A stretch of 64,000 nt of DNA from Oscillospiraceae bacterium (GTDB lineage Bacteria > Bacillota > Clostridia > Oscillospirales > Oscillospiraceae): positions 1 to 64,000 of the forward strand of contig JAFWDU010000005.1 in NCBI GenBank assembly GCA_017516005.1. Reading direction: 5' to 3'. Within the stretch, counting starts at the first letter, position 1. Each line of letters starts with the position of its first letter. Under the pieces are notes generated by a model. The model was not told the origin of the DNA, did not search any database, and saw only the letters and a list, made by a program, of their open reading frames with translations. Shown here one piece after another: positions 45,832 to 53,683 of this stretch. A program made the translations under genes and the position numbers.

Positions 45832-46767
45832 CTACAGTTTCTCTGCAACGCGGAGCTTCGCGCTGCGCGCCCGCGGATTCTCATCCAGTTCTTCCGGCTG
45901 CGAGGTGATCGGCTTCTTTGTCAGGATTCGTACGGAAGGCTTTCTTCCGCAGACACAGACCGGGAACGAAGGCGGACAGATACAGCCTTTCGCCGCCGTC
46001 TGCATAGCGTTCTTCACGATCCGGTCCTCCAGGGAATGGAAGGTGATCACCGCCAGGCGTCCGCCCGGATTCAGAAGATCCGGCGCCGCCTCCATCATCC
46101 GCTCCACCGCGCCGAGTTCATCATTGACGGCGATTCGGATTGCCTGAAAACTCCGTTTTGCAGGATGCTGCTTCTCGCGCAGCGCCTGCGCCGGCATGGC
46201 GCTGCGAATGATTCCTGCCAGTTCCAGAGTCGTCTCTATTGGCTTTTTTGCCCGCTCGCGCACAATTGCTGCAGCGATAAGCGGCGCATAACGCTCCTCT
46301 CCGTACTCAAAGAGGATTCGCTTCAGTTCCTCCTGCGGCCAGTCATTGACCACTTCATAGGCACTCAGCCGGTCTTCCGGATTCATTCGCATATCCAGAG
46401 GGGCGTCATTCATATAGGAAAAGCCGCGCTCCGCTTCATCCAGCTGGGGAGACGAAACGCCCAAGTCGAACAACATTCCGTCAATCCGCTCCACACCGGC
46501 CTGATTCAATATGTCACGCAGATTCTGAAAATTCTCATGAACCAGCAGAATTCTCGCTTTCGCGGCGGAGAGCCGCTCCCCTGCCGCCTGAAGCGCCGCA
46601 GGGTCTCTGTCCACGCCGATGAGCATTCCATGTTCGGAAAGTCTGGATGCGATTTCGCGGGAATGTCCCGCGCCGCCCAGCGTGCCGTCCAGATAAATCC
46701 CGTCCGGCTTAATGTCCAACGCCTCAATGCATTCATGGAGAAGGACAGGTGCATGCTGAAACTCCAT
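45832..46767 (-). CDS. rsmH: 16S rRNA (cytosine(1402)-N4)-methyltransferase
   Basis: The 311-residue protein has 'HAPVLLHECIEALDIKPDGIYLDGTLGGAGHS' at the N-terminus, 'GMLFDLGVSSPQLDEAERGFSYMNDAPLDMRM', 'TFHSLEDRIVK' and a C-terminal 'NPRARSAKLRVAEKL'. It methylates N4 of C1402 in the decoding centre. ATG overlaps the mraZ stop. Its companion rsmI, which modifies the ribose of the same base, is at 57006. Confidence 0.97.
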   Translation of the reverse strand: MEFQHAPVLLHECIEALDIKPDGIYLDGTLGGAGHSREIASRLSEHGMLIGVDRDPAALQAAGERLSAAKARILLVHENFQNLRDILNQAGVERIDGMLFDLGVSSPQLDEAERGFSYMNDAPLDMRMNPEDRLSAYEVVNDWPQEELKRILFEYGEERYAPLIAAAIVRERAKKPIETTLELAGIIRSAMPAQALREKQHPAKRSFQAIRIAVNDELGAVERMMEAAPDLLNPGGRLAVITFHSLEDRIVKNAMQTAAKGCICPPSFPVCVCGRKPSVRILTKKPITSQPEELDENPRARSAKLRVAEKL

Positions 46768-47183
46768 CAGAATCCCAGCTCCTCCATCACAGCCAGAAGA
46801 TTTTCCGGCGTAAGCTGCTCTTTTTCCAGTTCGTCATAGCGGTCTGCATCCCAGATCTCCGCATGACCGCCCTGTCCGATAAACATGACATCCTGGGTGA
46901 GCTTTGCATAATCCCGCAGTTCCTGAGGGATCAGGAATCTTCCCTGCTTGTCCGGTTCGCATTTGCTTGCGTTGGCAAAGAGGAACCGCATTCTTTGCTG
47001 CTGGGAAATGGGCAGGGCATTGTACTTGTCCAGGATACTGTCCCAGCCTTCCTGCGTATAGACGGACAGACAGTAATCCGTTCCAAGGGTCACATAAAAT
47101 GCGTCTCCGAGTTCATTGCGGAATTTCGCGGGAGTGAACAGCCGCCCCTTCTGGTCTATGGTATGCCGATATTTTCCGTACAA
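46767..47183 (-). CDS. mraZ: transcriptional regulator MraZ
   Basis: The 138-residue protein has two SpoVT/AbrB-like halves: 'GKYRHTIDQKGRLFTPAKFRNEL' and 'CEPDKQGRFLIPQELRDYAKL'. It represses the dcw cluster by binding phased repeats upstream of itself, which are present here at 47194-47233. It starts with TTG at 47183, fixed by GGAGGTG at 7-8 nt and by the fact that the last repeat overlaps that SD. Confidence 0.95.
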   Translation of the reverse strand: MYGKYRHTIDQKGRLFTPAKFRNELGDAFYVTLGTDYCLSVYTQEGWDSILDKYNALPISQQQRMRFLFANASKCEPDKQGRFLIPQELRDYAKLTQDVMFIGQGGHAEIWDADRYDELEKEQLTPENLLAVMEELGF

Positions 47184-47193
47184 GGGCCTTCAC

Positions 47194-47233
47194 CTCCGCT
47201 CCACTTTCATCAATTTTGCTCCATTTTGCCCCA
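47194..47233 (-). promoter_or_regulatory. MraZ operator: four phased 10-bp repeats
   Basis: Four direct repeats at exactly 10-bp steps on the minus strand: TGGGGCAAAA, TGGAGCAAAA, TTGATGAAAG, TGGAGCGGAG (47224-47233 down to 47194-47203). The third is degenerate. They lie between the -10 and the TTG start, the known MraZ binding arrangement. Confidence 0.75.
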
Positions 47234-47241
47234 CACAACCA

Positions 47242-47270
47242 AGTATACATAAGACATTTTGAAATTGCAA
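47242..47270 (-). promoter_or_regulatory. dcw cluster promoter (mraZ)
   Basis: Minus-strand TTGCAA (47265-47270) and TATACT (47242-47247) with 17-bp spacing, immediately upstream of the MraZ repeats. Confidence 0.75.
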
Positions 47271-47469
47271 TCATAAATTTCATTTTTTTGTTGTCTTTTT
47301 GCGGTTTTCGTGCCCCTTTTTTTGTTGATGTTACTGTCATTTTCAGGTGGGAACTAGATATGGTGTTCCGGCACAGAACCCGGCACAAGTGTCCTGATGC
47401 GGAATTCAATCGGAAACGAACACGTCTGTATGCCTGTGTTTTTTCGTTATGCCGCATCTGTTCTTCTGC

Positions 47470-47498
47470 TTGACAACAAGTCTGTTCATGCAGAGAAT
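47470..47498 (+). promoter_or_regulatory. candidate promoter of the sigma factor operon
   Basis: TTGACA (47470-47475) and GAGAAT (47493-47498) with 17-bp spacing; -10 is weak. A GGAAC...GTTCC inverted repeat near 47352-47371 could be another element. Confidence 0.4.
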
Positions 47499-47602
47499 CA
47501 TTTTGGAGTTTTTCCTCATTTCTTCCCACGAAATAGAATGCTTCAATTTCGTCCGACATTTTATTCTCTTCGATTGTATTCTCAGTGAAAGGGGGTCATG
47601 CA

Positions 47603-48103
47603 ATGAATGGTTCTTTGTCGCGTACGGACAAAGAAATCGCGGAGCTGTTTGAGCGCCATTATCGGATGCTGTACCGGATCTGTTTCACTTATATGAAAAA
47701 TGCCGCAGATACGGAAGACGCTGTCCAGGAGACGTTTTACCGTCTGATCAGCAGGCAGCCTTTATTTGACAGTCCAGAGCATGAAAAGGCATGGCTGATT
47801 CGGACCGCCTCCAATATCTGCAGGAATGCACTCAAGCATTGGTGGCGAAAGCATGAAGATCTTGCGGATCATGAGGATGCCGCAGAATCAGCGCCGCCTG
47901 AAACAGGCGATGTGCTTCAGGCCGTCATGTCCCTCCCGGAGAAATACAAAACCGCCGTGTATCTTTACTATTATGAGGGCTACTCCAGCGCCGAGACGGC
48001 GGAACTTCTTCAAAAACCGCCGTCAACCATTCGCAATTATCTGCATGAAGCCCGCGCGATTCTTCGTGAAAGGTTAGGTGTCGATTATGACGATGAAGAC
48101 TGA
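47603..48103 (+). CDS. RNA polymerase sigma factor, sigma-70 (ECF-like) family
   Basis: The 166-residue protein has region 2 with 'LFERHYRMLYRICFTYMKNAADTEDAVQETFYRLI' and region 4 with 'LPEKYKTAVYLYYYEGYSSAETAELLQKPPSTIRNYLHEARAIL', and no regions 1 or 3. This matches small ECF-type sigma factors. ATG at 47603 follows AAAGGGGG. Its stop overlaps the start of the next gene, which is probably its anti-sigma or sensor partner. Confidence 0.9.
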   Translation: MNGSLSRTDKEIAELFERHYRMLYRICFTYMKNAADTEDAVQETFYRLISRQPLFDSPEHEKAWLIRTASNICRNALKHWWRKHEDLADHEDAAESAPPETGDVLQAVMSLPEKYKTAVYLYYYEGYSSAETAELLQKPPSTIRNYLHEARAILRERLGVDYDDED

Positions 48104-49082
48104 ACTGACCGCTGTCTGGGACAAAATGGAACCGGACGCGGTTTCCTGCGACCGGATGCTGTCCAATGTCCTAGCATACAATGAGCTTGTGCATCACAAT
48201 CCGAAGACGCGCAGCCGGACAAAAAAGGCCGGAATCCGGATTGCCGTCTGCGCAGCCTGCATCTGTCTGGCTGCAGCGGCCGCATTCCCGATTCTCCGAC
48301 ACGCCGGTACTGCAGCGGTTTCCCCTTCCCCATCCGCAGACAAAACACATGCGTCCGAACTGACTGAACCTGTGGAAACGCATCCCCAGGCAGACACTTC
48401 CGCAGGGTTAAACCCGGCGCTGGAGGAGGATGCTTCCGCCGGTTTTCCGGCTGGGGAAGATACTATTGGCGTCCAGAACGGTATCGATCAGCCGATTCAG
48501 TCCTATGCGCAGTCTCCGGATTCAGAACCGGAGATATCCGTTCCGGCTGTATCCAGCGAATCGGAGCCCAACGACAAGCCCCCGTATGATTCCGATCAGT
48601 CCTCCTATCTGCCGTCTCAAGGTCCTGACACCCCGAATCCGACGCCATTGGGGAAAGAAATGATTTCCTCCTATGGTGTGATGCCGGAACTTCCTGATCC
48701 GGATCTCGCCGTCCGGAACGGATCTGCTGTTCTCTCTGTCCCGCTTCAGAACGCCATGTCCGCCTATGGCGACACCGTTCGTTACCGGGTGATTGTGGAG
48801 TTTTTCCAGGACGGCGTGCAGATTGACAGCCGCGGAGCGGCAGCGGAAAAGGAAACAGACCGTCTGTCTTCGGAAGGCTATACGGTCGCTTTGGAAACGT
48901 TCTGGGACGGCATTCAGGAGACTGTCTGGTTTACGCTTCACGCGGAATACGATCAGCTCATATCGTTTTCTCCTTCTCCCGACCTTGGTTATCTGATCCT
49001 TCTGTATGATGAGCGCACAGGAGCATCTTCCGTGCCGGATTCCGGCTTTGCCTTCAACGGGATCGTCTATGATGTGGAATGA
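48087..49082 (+). CDS. membrane protein, probable anti-sigma partner
   Basis: The 331-residue protein is not a recognised family. It has a cytoplasmic N-terminus of about 45 residues ('LTAVWDKMEPDAVSCDRMLSNVL', helical), one membrane span (about 48-70), a Pro/Ser/Glu-rich extracellular linker of about 120 residues, and a C-terminal extracytoplasmic domain of about 120 residues. Topology and translational coupling to the sigma gene (17-bp overlap) fit an anti-sigma factor. No zinc HisCysCys motif is seen. The ATG at 48087 is a better start than the GTG at 48078. Confidence 0.65.
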   Translation: MTMKTELTAVWDKMEPDAVSCDRMLSNVLAYNELVHHNPKTRSRTKKAGIRIAVCAACICLAAAAAFPILRHAGTAAVSPSPSADKTHASELTEPVETHPQADTSAGLNPALEEDASAGFPAGEDTIGVQNGIDQPIQSYAQSPDSEPEISVPAVSSESEPNDKPPYDSDQSSYLPSQGPDTPNPTPLGKEMISSYGVMPELPDPDLAVRNGSAVLSVPLQNAMSAYGDTVRYRVIVEFFQDGVQIDSRGAAAEKETDRLSSEGYTVALETFWDGIQETVWFTLHAEYDQLISFSPSPDLGYLILLYDERTGASSVPDSGFAFNGIVYDVE

Positions 49083-49122
49083 GAAACTGCCGTATTCGTG
49101 CAGCGTGCAGTGTATCTGAACA

Positions 49123-49178
49123 GAGGAACCGGGAGTCCGCCGGACAAAGCGTCCGGCCGGTCTCCCGGTTCCTCTTTC
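49123..49178 (+). terminator. sigma operon terminator
   Basis: Long hairpin with 14-bp outer arms 49123-49136 and 49162-49175, inner GC pairing and a T-rich tail. Confidence 0.75.
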
Positions 49179-49261
49179 TTCTATTTCTTTTTTCCTGGAG
49201 CATGATTCGTCCATCTCACCCGGCTGTGTATGCACAGCGGAACTTCTCTCAGGGAAAGAAA

Positions 49262-49311
49262 ATGCCCGGAAAGGCTGCTCGATTTGAAGCAGCTTTTCCG
49301 GGCATGCTTTT
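49262..49311 (-). terminator. ABC exporter operon terminator
   Basis: Arms 49262-49279 and 49288-49305 (one mismatch) and a T-rich tail on the minus strand, about 35 bp after the second exporter gene. Confidence 0.7.
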
Positions 49312-49338
49312 CGAATTGAAATTCTCTTCCTTTCCGGC

Positions 49339-51165
49339 TCAGAATGCCGTCTTCAGAGAATCCTCCTGTGTCTGCTGATGATAAAGGCTGTAATAGTAGC
49401 CGTGCATCTTCATCAGTTCGCGGTGCGTTCCCTGCTCCACAATCTTCCCGTCCCGCACCACCAGAATGACGTCCGCATTCCGGACTGTGGACAGGCGGTG
49501 CGCAATCATGAAGCTGGTCCGTCCCTCGATGACAGTCTCAATGGCGTTCTGGATCATCTGTTCGGTCATGGTATCAATGGAGGATGTTGCCTCATCCAGC
49601 ACCAGAATCCGGGGATCTGCCAGAATCGCGCGTGCAAAAGACAGGAGCTGCTTTTCGCCTGTGGAAAGCAGGTCGCCGCTTTCGCCGACTTCGCTGTCCA
49701 GGCCCTTGTCCATCTTTTCGATCACCTGCTCCGCACTGACCAGTTTCAGCGCGGCCATAATCTGTTCATCCGTCGCATTCGGATTGCCGTAGCGCAGATT
49801 GTCCCGGACGGATCCGGAGAACAGATGGGGAGACTGCAGCACATAGCCGATGGAGCTGTGCAGCCAAAGCTGACTGCGTTCCCGCACATCCCGGCCGTCA
49901 ATGAGCACCTGGCCTTCCGTCGGCTCATAGAATCGGCAGACCAGATTGACCAGTGTGGTCTTTCCGGCGCCGGTCTCGCCGACAATGGCCACGTTGGTTC
50001 CAGCCGGCACCTTCAGATTGAAGTGCTCAAGAACCATTTCCTCACCGTCGGGATAGCGGAAGCTCACGTCGCGGAACTCAATATCGCCCACAATGGGTTC
50101 CCAGTTTTCCTTCTTGCCCTCGAAGATATCGCCATACTTTGCGATAACTTCTTCGGTATCCTGCACATCGGACTTGGTATTGATCAGGTCCGTCAGACGT
50201 TCGATGTTTACCTGAATCTGCACCAGCTGCGCGATTTCTTCGGCCAGCCACTGCACAGGCTGCATCATGCCCTGCGCGTAGGAGATGAAAACGGAGAGAG
50301 TGCCGAGAAGCATTGCCTGCTGCATGGTAATAATGCCGCCGCGCCACAGGACCAGTGCCAAGGCGAAGAATCCTGCGCAGGAGATAATCGAGCTCAGGCC
50401 AGCTGAATTTCTGGTGGAACGGACGGAATTCATCCGCATGGATGTAGTGTCTGTCTCAAAATCCGACTGGATGGTATCTTCCACCACCAGGGTCTTGATG
50501 GTCTTCGCGCCGGTAATGCCCTCGTTGAAATTCGCCGTGATTTTGGAGTTGATCTCACGGATTTTCCGGTTGAGTACCACAAGACGCTTCTGGAAAAAGA
50601 CGATCATGAAGGCGGTGAACGGTACGACCACCATAACCAGAAGTGCCAGCTTCCAGTTCATCATGAACATGACGACGACAACGCCGACGAAGTAGGTGGT
50701 ATGCCAGACGCAGTTCATCAGGCCCCAGGAGACCACTTCGCCGATTCTGGCCGTATCACTCATGACACGTGCATGCACATAGCCGACGCTGTTCTGATTG
50801 AAGTAGGAGAACTGAAGTGTCTGCAGATGGTCGAAGCTTCTCTGTTTCAGGTCGCGGCCGACTCTTGCCTCCACAATGCCCGCCTGATAGACGGAGACAT
50901 AGTTGACAACCACCTGCATGCCCAGGGTCAGAAGATAGAGCAGCAGGAAAACGGCGACGCCGCGCATGGTCGCGCCTTCAATGAAGTGGTTGATGGCATA
51001 GCTCTGGAACTGCGGCAGCAGAATGTCGATTCCGCTGGAGGCAAGACCGAGAATGACCATACAGAGAAGAAGCCCTTTATACGGTTTCAGGTAAGGGATC
51101 AGCCGGGGAATGCCGAAAAAGGGCAGTGAAACGGTGTCCGGCTGTTTTTTCTCTTGCTTGTTCAT
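49339..51165 (-). CDS. ABC exporter half-transporter, catalytic-site subunit
   Basis: The 608-residue fused permease (six helices) and ATPase. Walker A is GETGAGKTT and Walker B ends VLDEATSSID with the catalytic Glu. The signature is degenerate: LLSTGEKQ instead of LSGGQ. With the upstream subunit it makes a heterodimeric exporter in which one ATP site is degenerate, as in TM287/288 and BmrCD. Probable drug or lipid/peptide export; substrate unknown. Overlaps the upstream gene by 4 bp. Confidence 0.9.
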   Translation of the reverse strand: MNKQEKKQPDTVSLPFFGIPRLIPYLKPYKGLLLCMVILGLASSGIDILLPQFQSYAINHFIEGATMRGVAVFLLLYLLTLGMQVVVNYVSVYQAGIVEARVGRDLKQRSFDHLQTLQFSYFNQNSVGYVHARVMSDTARIGEVVSWGLMNCVWHTTYFVGVVVVMFMMNWKLALLVMVVVPFTAFMIVFFQKRLVVLNRKIREINSKITANFNEGITGAKTIKTLVVEDTIQSDFETDTTSMRMNSVRSTRNSAGLSSIISCAGFFALALVLWRGGIITMQQAMLLGTLSVFISYAQGMMQPVQWLAEEIAQLVQIQVNIERLTDLINTKSDVQDTEEVIAKYGDIFEGKKENWEPIVGDIEFRDVSFRYPDGEEMVLEHFNLKVPAGTNVAIVGETGAGKTTLVNLVCRFYEPTEGQVLIDGRDVRERSQLWLHSSIGYVLQSPHLFSGSVRDNLRYGNPNATDEQIMAALKLVSAEQVIEKMDKGLDSEVGESGDLLSTGEKQLLSFARAILADPRILVLDEATSSIDTMTEQMIQNAIETVIEGRTSFMIAHRLSTVRNADVILVVRDGKIVEQGTHRELMKMHGYYYSLYHQQTQEDSLKTAF

Positions 51166-52976
51166 GCTTCCAGTTCCTCCGGCGCCATCTGAATGTCGTA
51201 GACTCTGCGGTAAATTCCGTTGTTCTCCATCAGCTCCTGATGGGTGCCGAGTTCCGCAACCTGTCCGTTATCCAGCACCAGAATGCGGTCAGCCTGCATC
51301 AGAGTGGTAATACGGTGGGAAATCAGAATCATGGTGGCGCCATGCATATTTTCCTTCAGGGCATGGCGGATCTTTGCGTCCGTCTCCGCATCCACGGCGG
51401 AGAGGGAGTCGTCAAACACAAGAATCGGCGCGTTCTGCATCAGCATGCGTGCGATTGCCGTGCGCTGCTTCTGGCCGCCTGACATGGTCACGCCACGTTC
51501 GCCGACAAAGGTGTCATAGCCCTGCGTAAAGTTTTCGATTGCCTCATCCAGGCAGGCGGTTGCCGATGCTTTTCGAACATCCCGCATATCCAGCTTGTTT
51601 CTGCCGATGGAGATATTCTCCGCAATGGTACGGGAGAACAGGAACGGTTCCTGAAGGACGATGCCGATATTCTTTCGCACCCAGGACGCCTTCATATCCG
51701 CCACGTCCACGCCGCCGATGGTGATTCTTCCCTGTTCCGGAGGCAGTTCATACAGACGGTCGAGCAGATACATGATTGTGGATTTTCCGCTTCCCGTATT
51801 GCCCAGAATGCCGAATACGCTTCCGGCGGGGATGGTGAAGCTCACATCTTTCACGACCGGGACATCCGGCAGGTACTGGAACGAAACATGCTCAAAGGAG
51901 ATGTCCTTGTTCATATCGGGTTCCAGCGCATCCGGCTTGTCCTGCTCCATGGGAGATCTCATGATGTACAGGATACGGTCGAAGGAAATGCCCGCCTTGC
52001 TCATCTCGGAGACCATGCGGCCGAGCATGCGGATGGGCCAGGTCAGGATGGTGTTGTAGGAGATGAACGCGATGAACTCGCCTGCTGTCATTCTGCCCTT
52101 GACGCAGATATAGGAGCCAAGGACAATAATGAGCATTCTCTGCATGCCTGTGATCAGGTCGCCTACGCACCAGAACGCGGACATCAGCTTTGTCAGGCGG
52201 ATATTCAGATTGGTGAAGATATTGTTCTGTTTACCAAAGCGCTCGCACTCGTATTTCTCCCGCCCGAAGGCACGCACAACGCGGACACCGGTCAGATTTT
52301 CCTGGCAGATGGTGGACAGCACGCCCTCGTTCTCATCCACCTTCTGGAACTGTGCGCCGATTTTCTTATGGAACACAGCCGAATAGAGGGAAACAATGGG
52401 GAGTGTAAAGATGGCGACCAGGGACAGGGTCAGATTGATCCGGATCATGAAAATCATGCCCATAATCAGCAGAAGTGCGACACGGAAGAGGCTGGGCAGC
52501 TGCTCGGCCAGAAAACGTTTCACCGTGTCCACATCGGAGGTGCAGCGCTGAATAATATCTCCCGTCTGGTTTTTCATATGCCAGGCAAAGGGCAGATGCT
52601 CAATGTGGCGGAAGATCATGTCGCGCATTCTTTTTACAAGCGTCTCAGCGCCGGTTGCGTTGCTGACGCGCTGGGAAAAGCTGCACAAGGCAGCACAAAC
52701 AGCAAGGGACACCACAATCACCGCAACAATCCAGAGCTGCCTGCGCAGATATTCCGCTCCTCCGATGCTATTCAGCCAGGAAAGAATCCATTTCGGAAGA
52801 TCCGGATCCTTTGTTCCGATGACGCTGTCAACAGTAAAGCTGATTACTCGGGGAATCACCAGTTCAATGATGGAGTTGATGCTCGCAAGTAGTATCCCCA
52901 AAACAAAGAACCGCTTGCTGCCCTTAAGAAACTGCAGGGCAAGGCGGGTTCTGGTCAGGGAATTTGTGCCTTCCAT
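51162..52976 (-). CDS. ABC exporter half-transporter, degenerate-site subunit
   Basis: The 604-residue permease-ATPase fusion has Walker A GNTGSGKST, canonical signature MSGGQKQ, and Walker B ending VFDDSLSAVD, where Asp replaces the catalytic Glu. This complements the neighbour: its degenerate Walker B would face the neighbour's degenerate signature, and its normal signature would serve the neighbour's active site. First gene of the two-gene operon, with its own promoter at 53041-53069. Confidence 0.9.
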   Translation of the reverse strand: MEGTNSLTRTRLALQFLKGSKRFFVLGILLASINSIIELVIPRVISFTVDSVIGTKDPDLPKWILSWLNSIGGAEYLRRQLWIVAVIVVSLAVCAALCSFSQRVSNATGAETLVKRMRDMIFRHIEHLPFAWHMKNQTGDIIQRCTSDVDTVKRFLAEQLPSLFRVALLLIMGMIFMIRINLTLSLVAIFTLPIVSLYSAVFHKKIGAQFQKVDENEGVLSTICQENLTGVRVVRAFGREKYECERFGKQNNIFTNLNIRLTKLMSAFWCVGDLITGMQRMLIIVLGSYICVKGRMTAGEFIAFISYNTILTWPIRMLGRMVSEMSKAGISFDRILYIMRSPMEQDKPDALEPDMNKDISFEHVSFQYLPDVPVVKDVSFTIPAGSVFGILGNTGSGKSTIMYLLDRLYELPPEQGRITIGGVDVADMKASWVRKNIGIVLQEPFLFSRTIAENISIGRNKLDMRDVRKASATACLDEAIENFTQGYDTFVGERGVTMSGGQKQRTAIARMLMQNAPILVFDDSLSAVDAETDAKIRHALKENMHGATMILISHRITTLMQADRILVLDNGQVAELGTHQELMENNGIYRRVYDIQMAPEELEA

Positions 52977-53040
52977 TTCTCTCAGATTCCTCTCTCATTT
53001 CAAAATTGCAACTCATACACGCGTCCGTGCGTGTTCGTTT

Positions 53041-53069
53041 ATTTTACCATATTTTATGAATAACCGCAA
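53041..53069 (-). promoter_or_regulatory. ABC exporter operon promoter
   Basis: Minus-strand TTGCGG (53064-53069) and TAAAAT (53041-53046) with 17-bp spacing, 65 bp before the first gene. Confidence 0.6.
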
Positions 53070-53131
53070 CAATTAAAATTTGGATTGTCAACTTTTCTGC
53101 CAGAATTGCGCTCGTCCTGTACGGATGCAGG

Positions 53132-53171
53132 ACTGGCGGCAAACCGCCTGAACAGCAGGTTCACCGCCAGT
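53132..53171 (-). terminator. terminator of the DUF2975 operon
   Basis: Arms 53132-53145 and 53158-53171 (with a 2-bp mismatch), 12 bp after the hypothetical gene's stop on the minus strand. Confidence 0.55.
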
Positions 53172-53183
53172 ATTCCGTCCACT

Positions 53184-53633
53184 TCAAAAAGCTGCTTCAA
53201 AATAAAACCAACACGGCTCTATTCTCCGGATCCTCCCATGGTTGTCTCCGCGTTTTTCCCGCCATTCCCATTCTCCATTGGAGATCTGGACAAGAGGTAT
53301 TTCCACCCCTTGAAAACAAACAGGAACGTCATCTTCCGAGTAGAAGAACCCGTAGTATTGGGACGAAGGCACCAATCCCCGTCCTGTTACCATATACTCA
53401 ACAATGGTGTGGCCATCCCATCGGTACTCCGTAACACGCACTCCGCCCGGCGCACTGAGCGTTTCGCCATTCTCAAAGTGCGCCTGAAGATTCTCCTCGA
53501 GTTCTGCGCGGCTGTGCCTGTAATAACGCAGCGTCGTTTTTGCAGGATTCATGGTCAGATGCAGCAGAACAATTCCAAAAACGGCCGCAACCAGAACAAT
53601 CAGGATCACCAGTTTTTTTCGTTTTCCGTTCAT
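53184..53633 (-). CDS. hypothetical membrane-anchored protein
   Basis: I do not recognise this 149-residue protein. It has a short basic N-terminus, one hydrophobic segment (about 8-27), then an extracytoplasmic domain rich in aromatic and charged residues ('HTIVEYMVTGRGLVPSSQYYGFFYSEDD'). It ends 'EPCWFYFEAAF'. ATG at 53633 follows AGGGAG; the longer frame to 53789 overlaps the DUF4173 gene. It lies 50 bp downstream of DUF4173 in the same direction, probably in its operon. Confidence 0.7.
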   Translation of the reverse strand: MNGKRKKLVILIVLVAAVFGIVLLHLTMNPAKTTLRYYRHSRAELEENLQAHFENGETLSAPGGVRVTEYRWDGHTIVEYMVTGRGLVPSSQYYGFFYSEDDVPVCFQGVEIPLVQISNGEWEWREKRGDNHGRIRRIEPCWFYFEAAF

Positions 53634-53683
53634 GGTAGTTCTCCCTTCCGTGTGGTCTTGATTCTGTCTCAGCTGAGGCCGAT

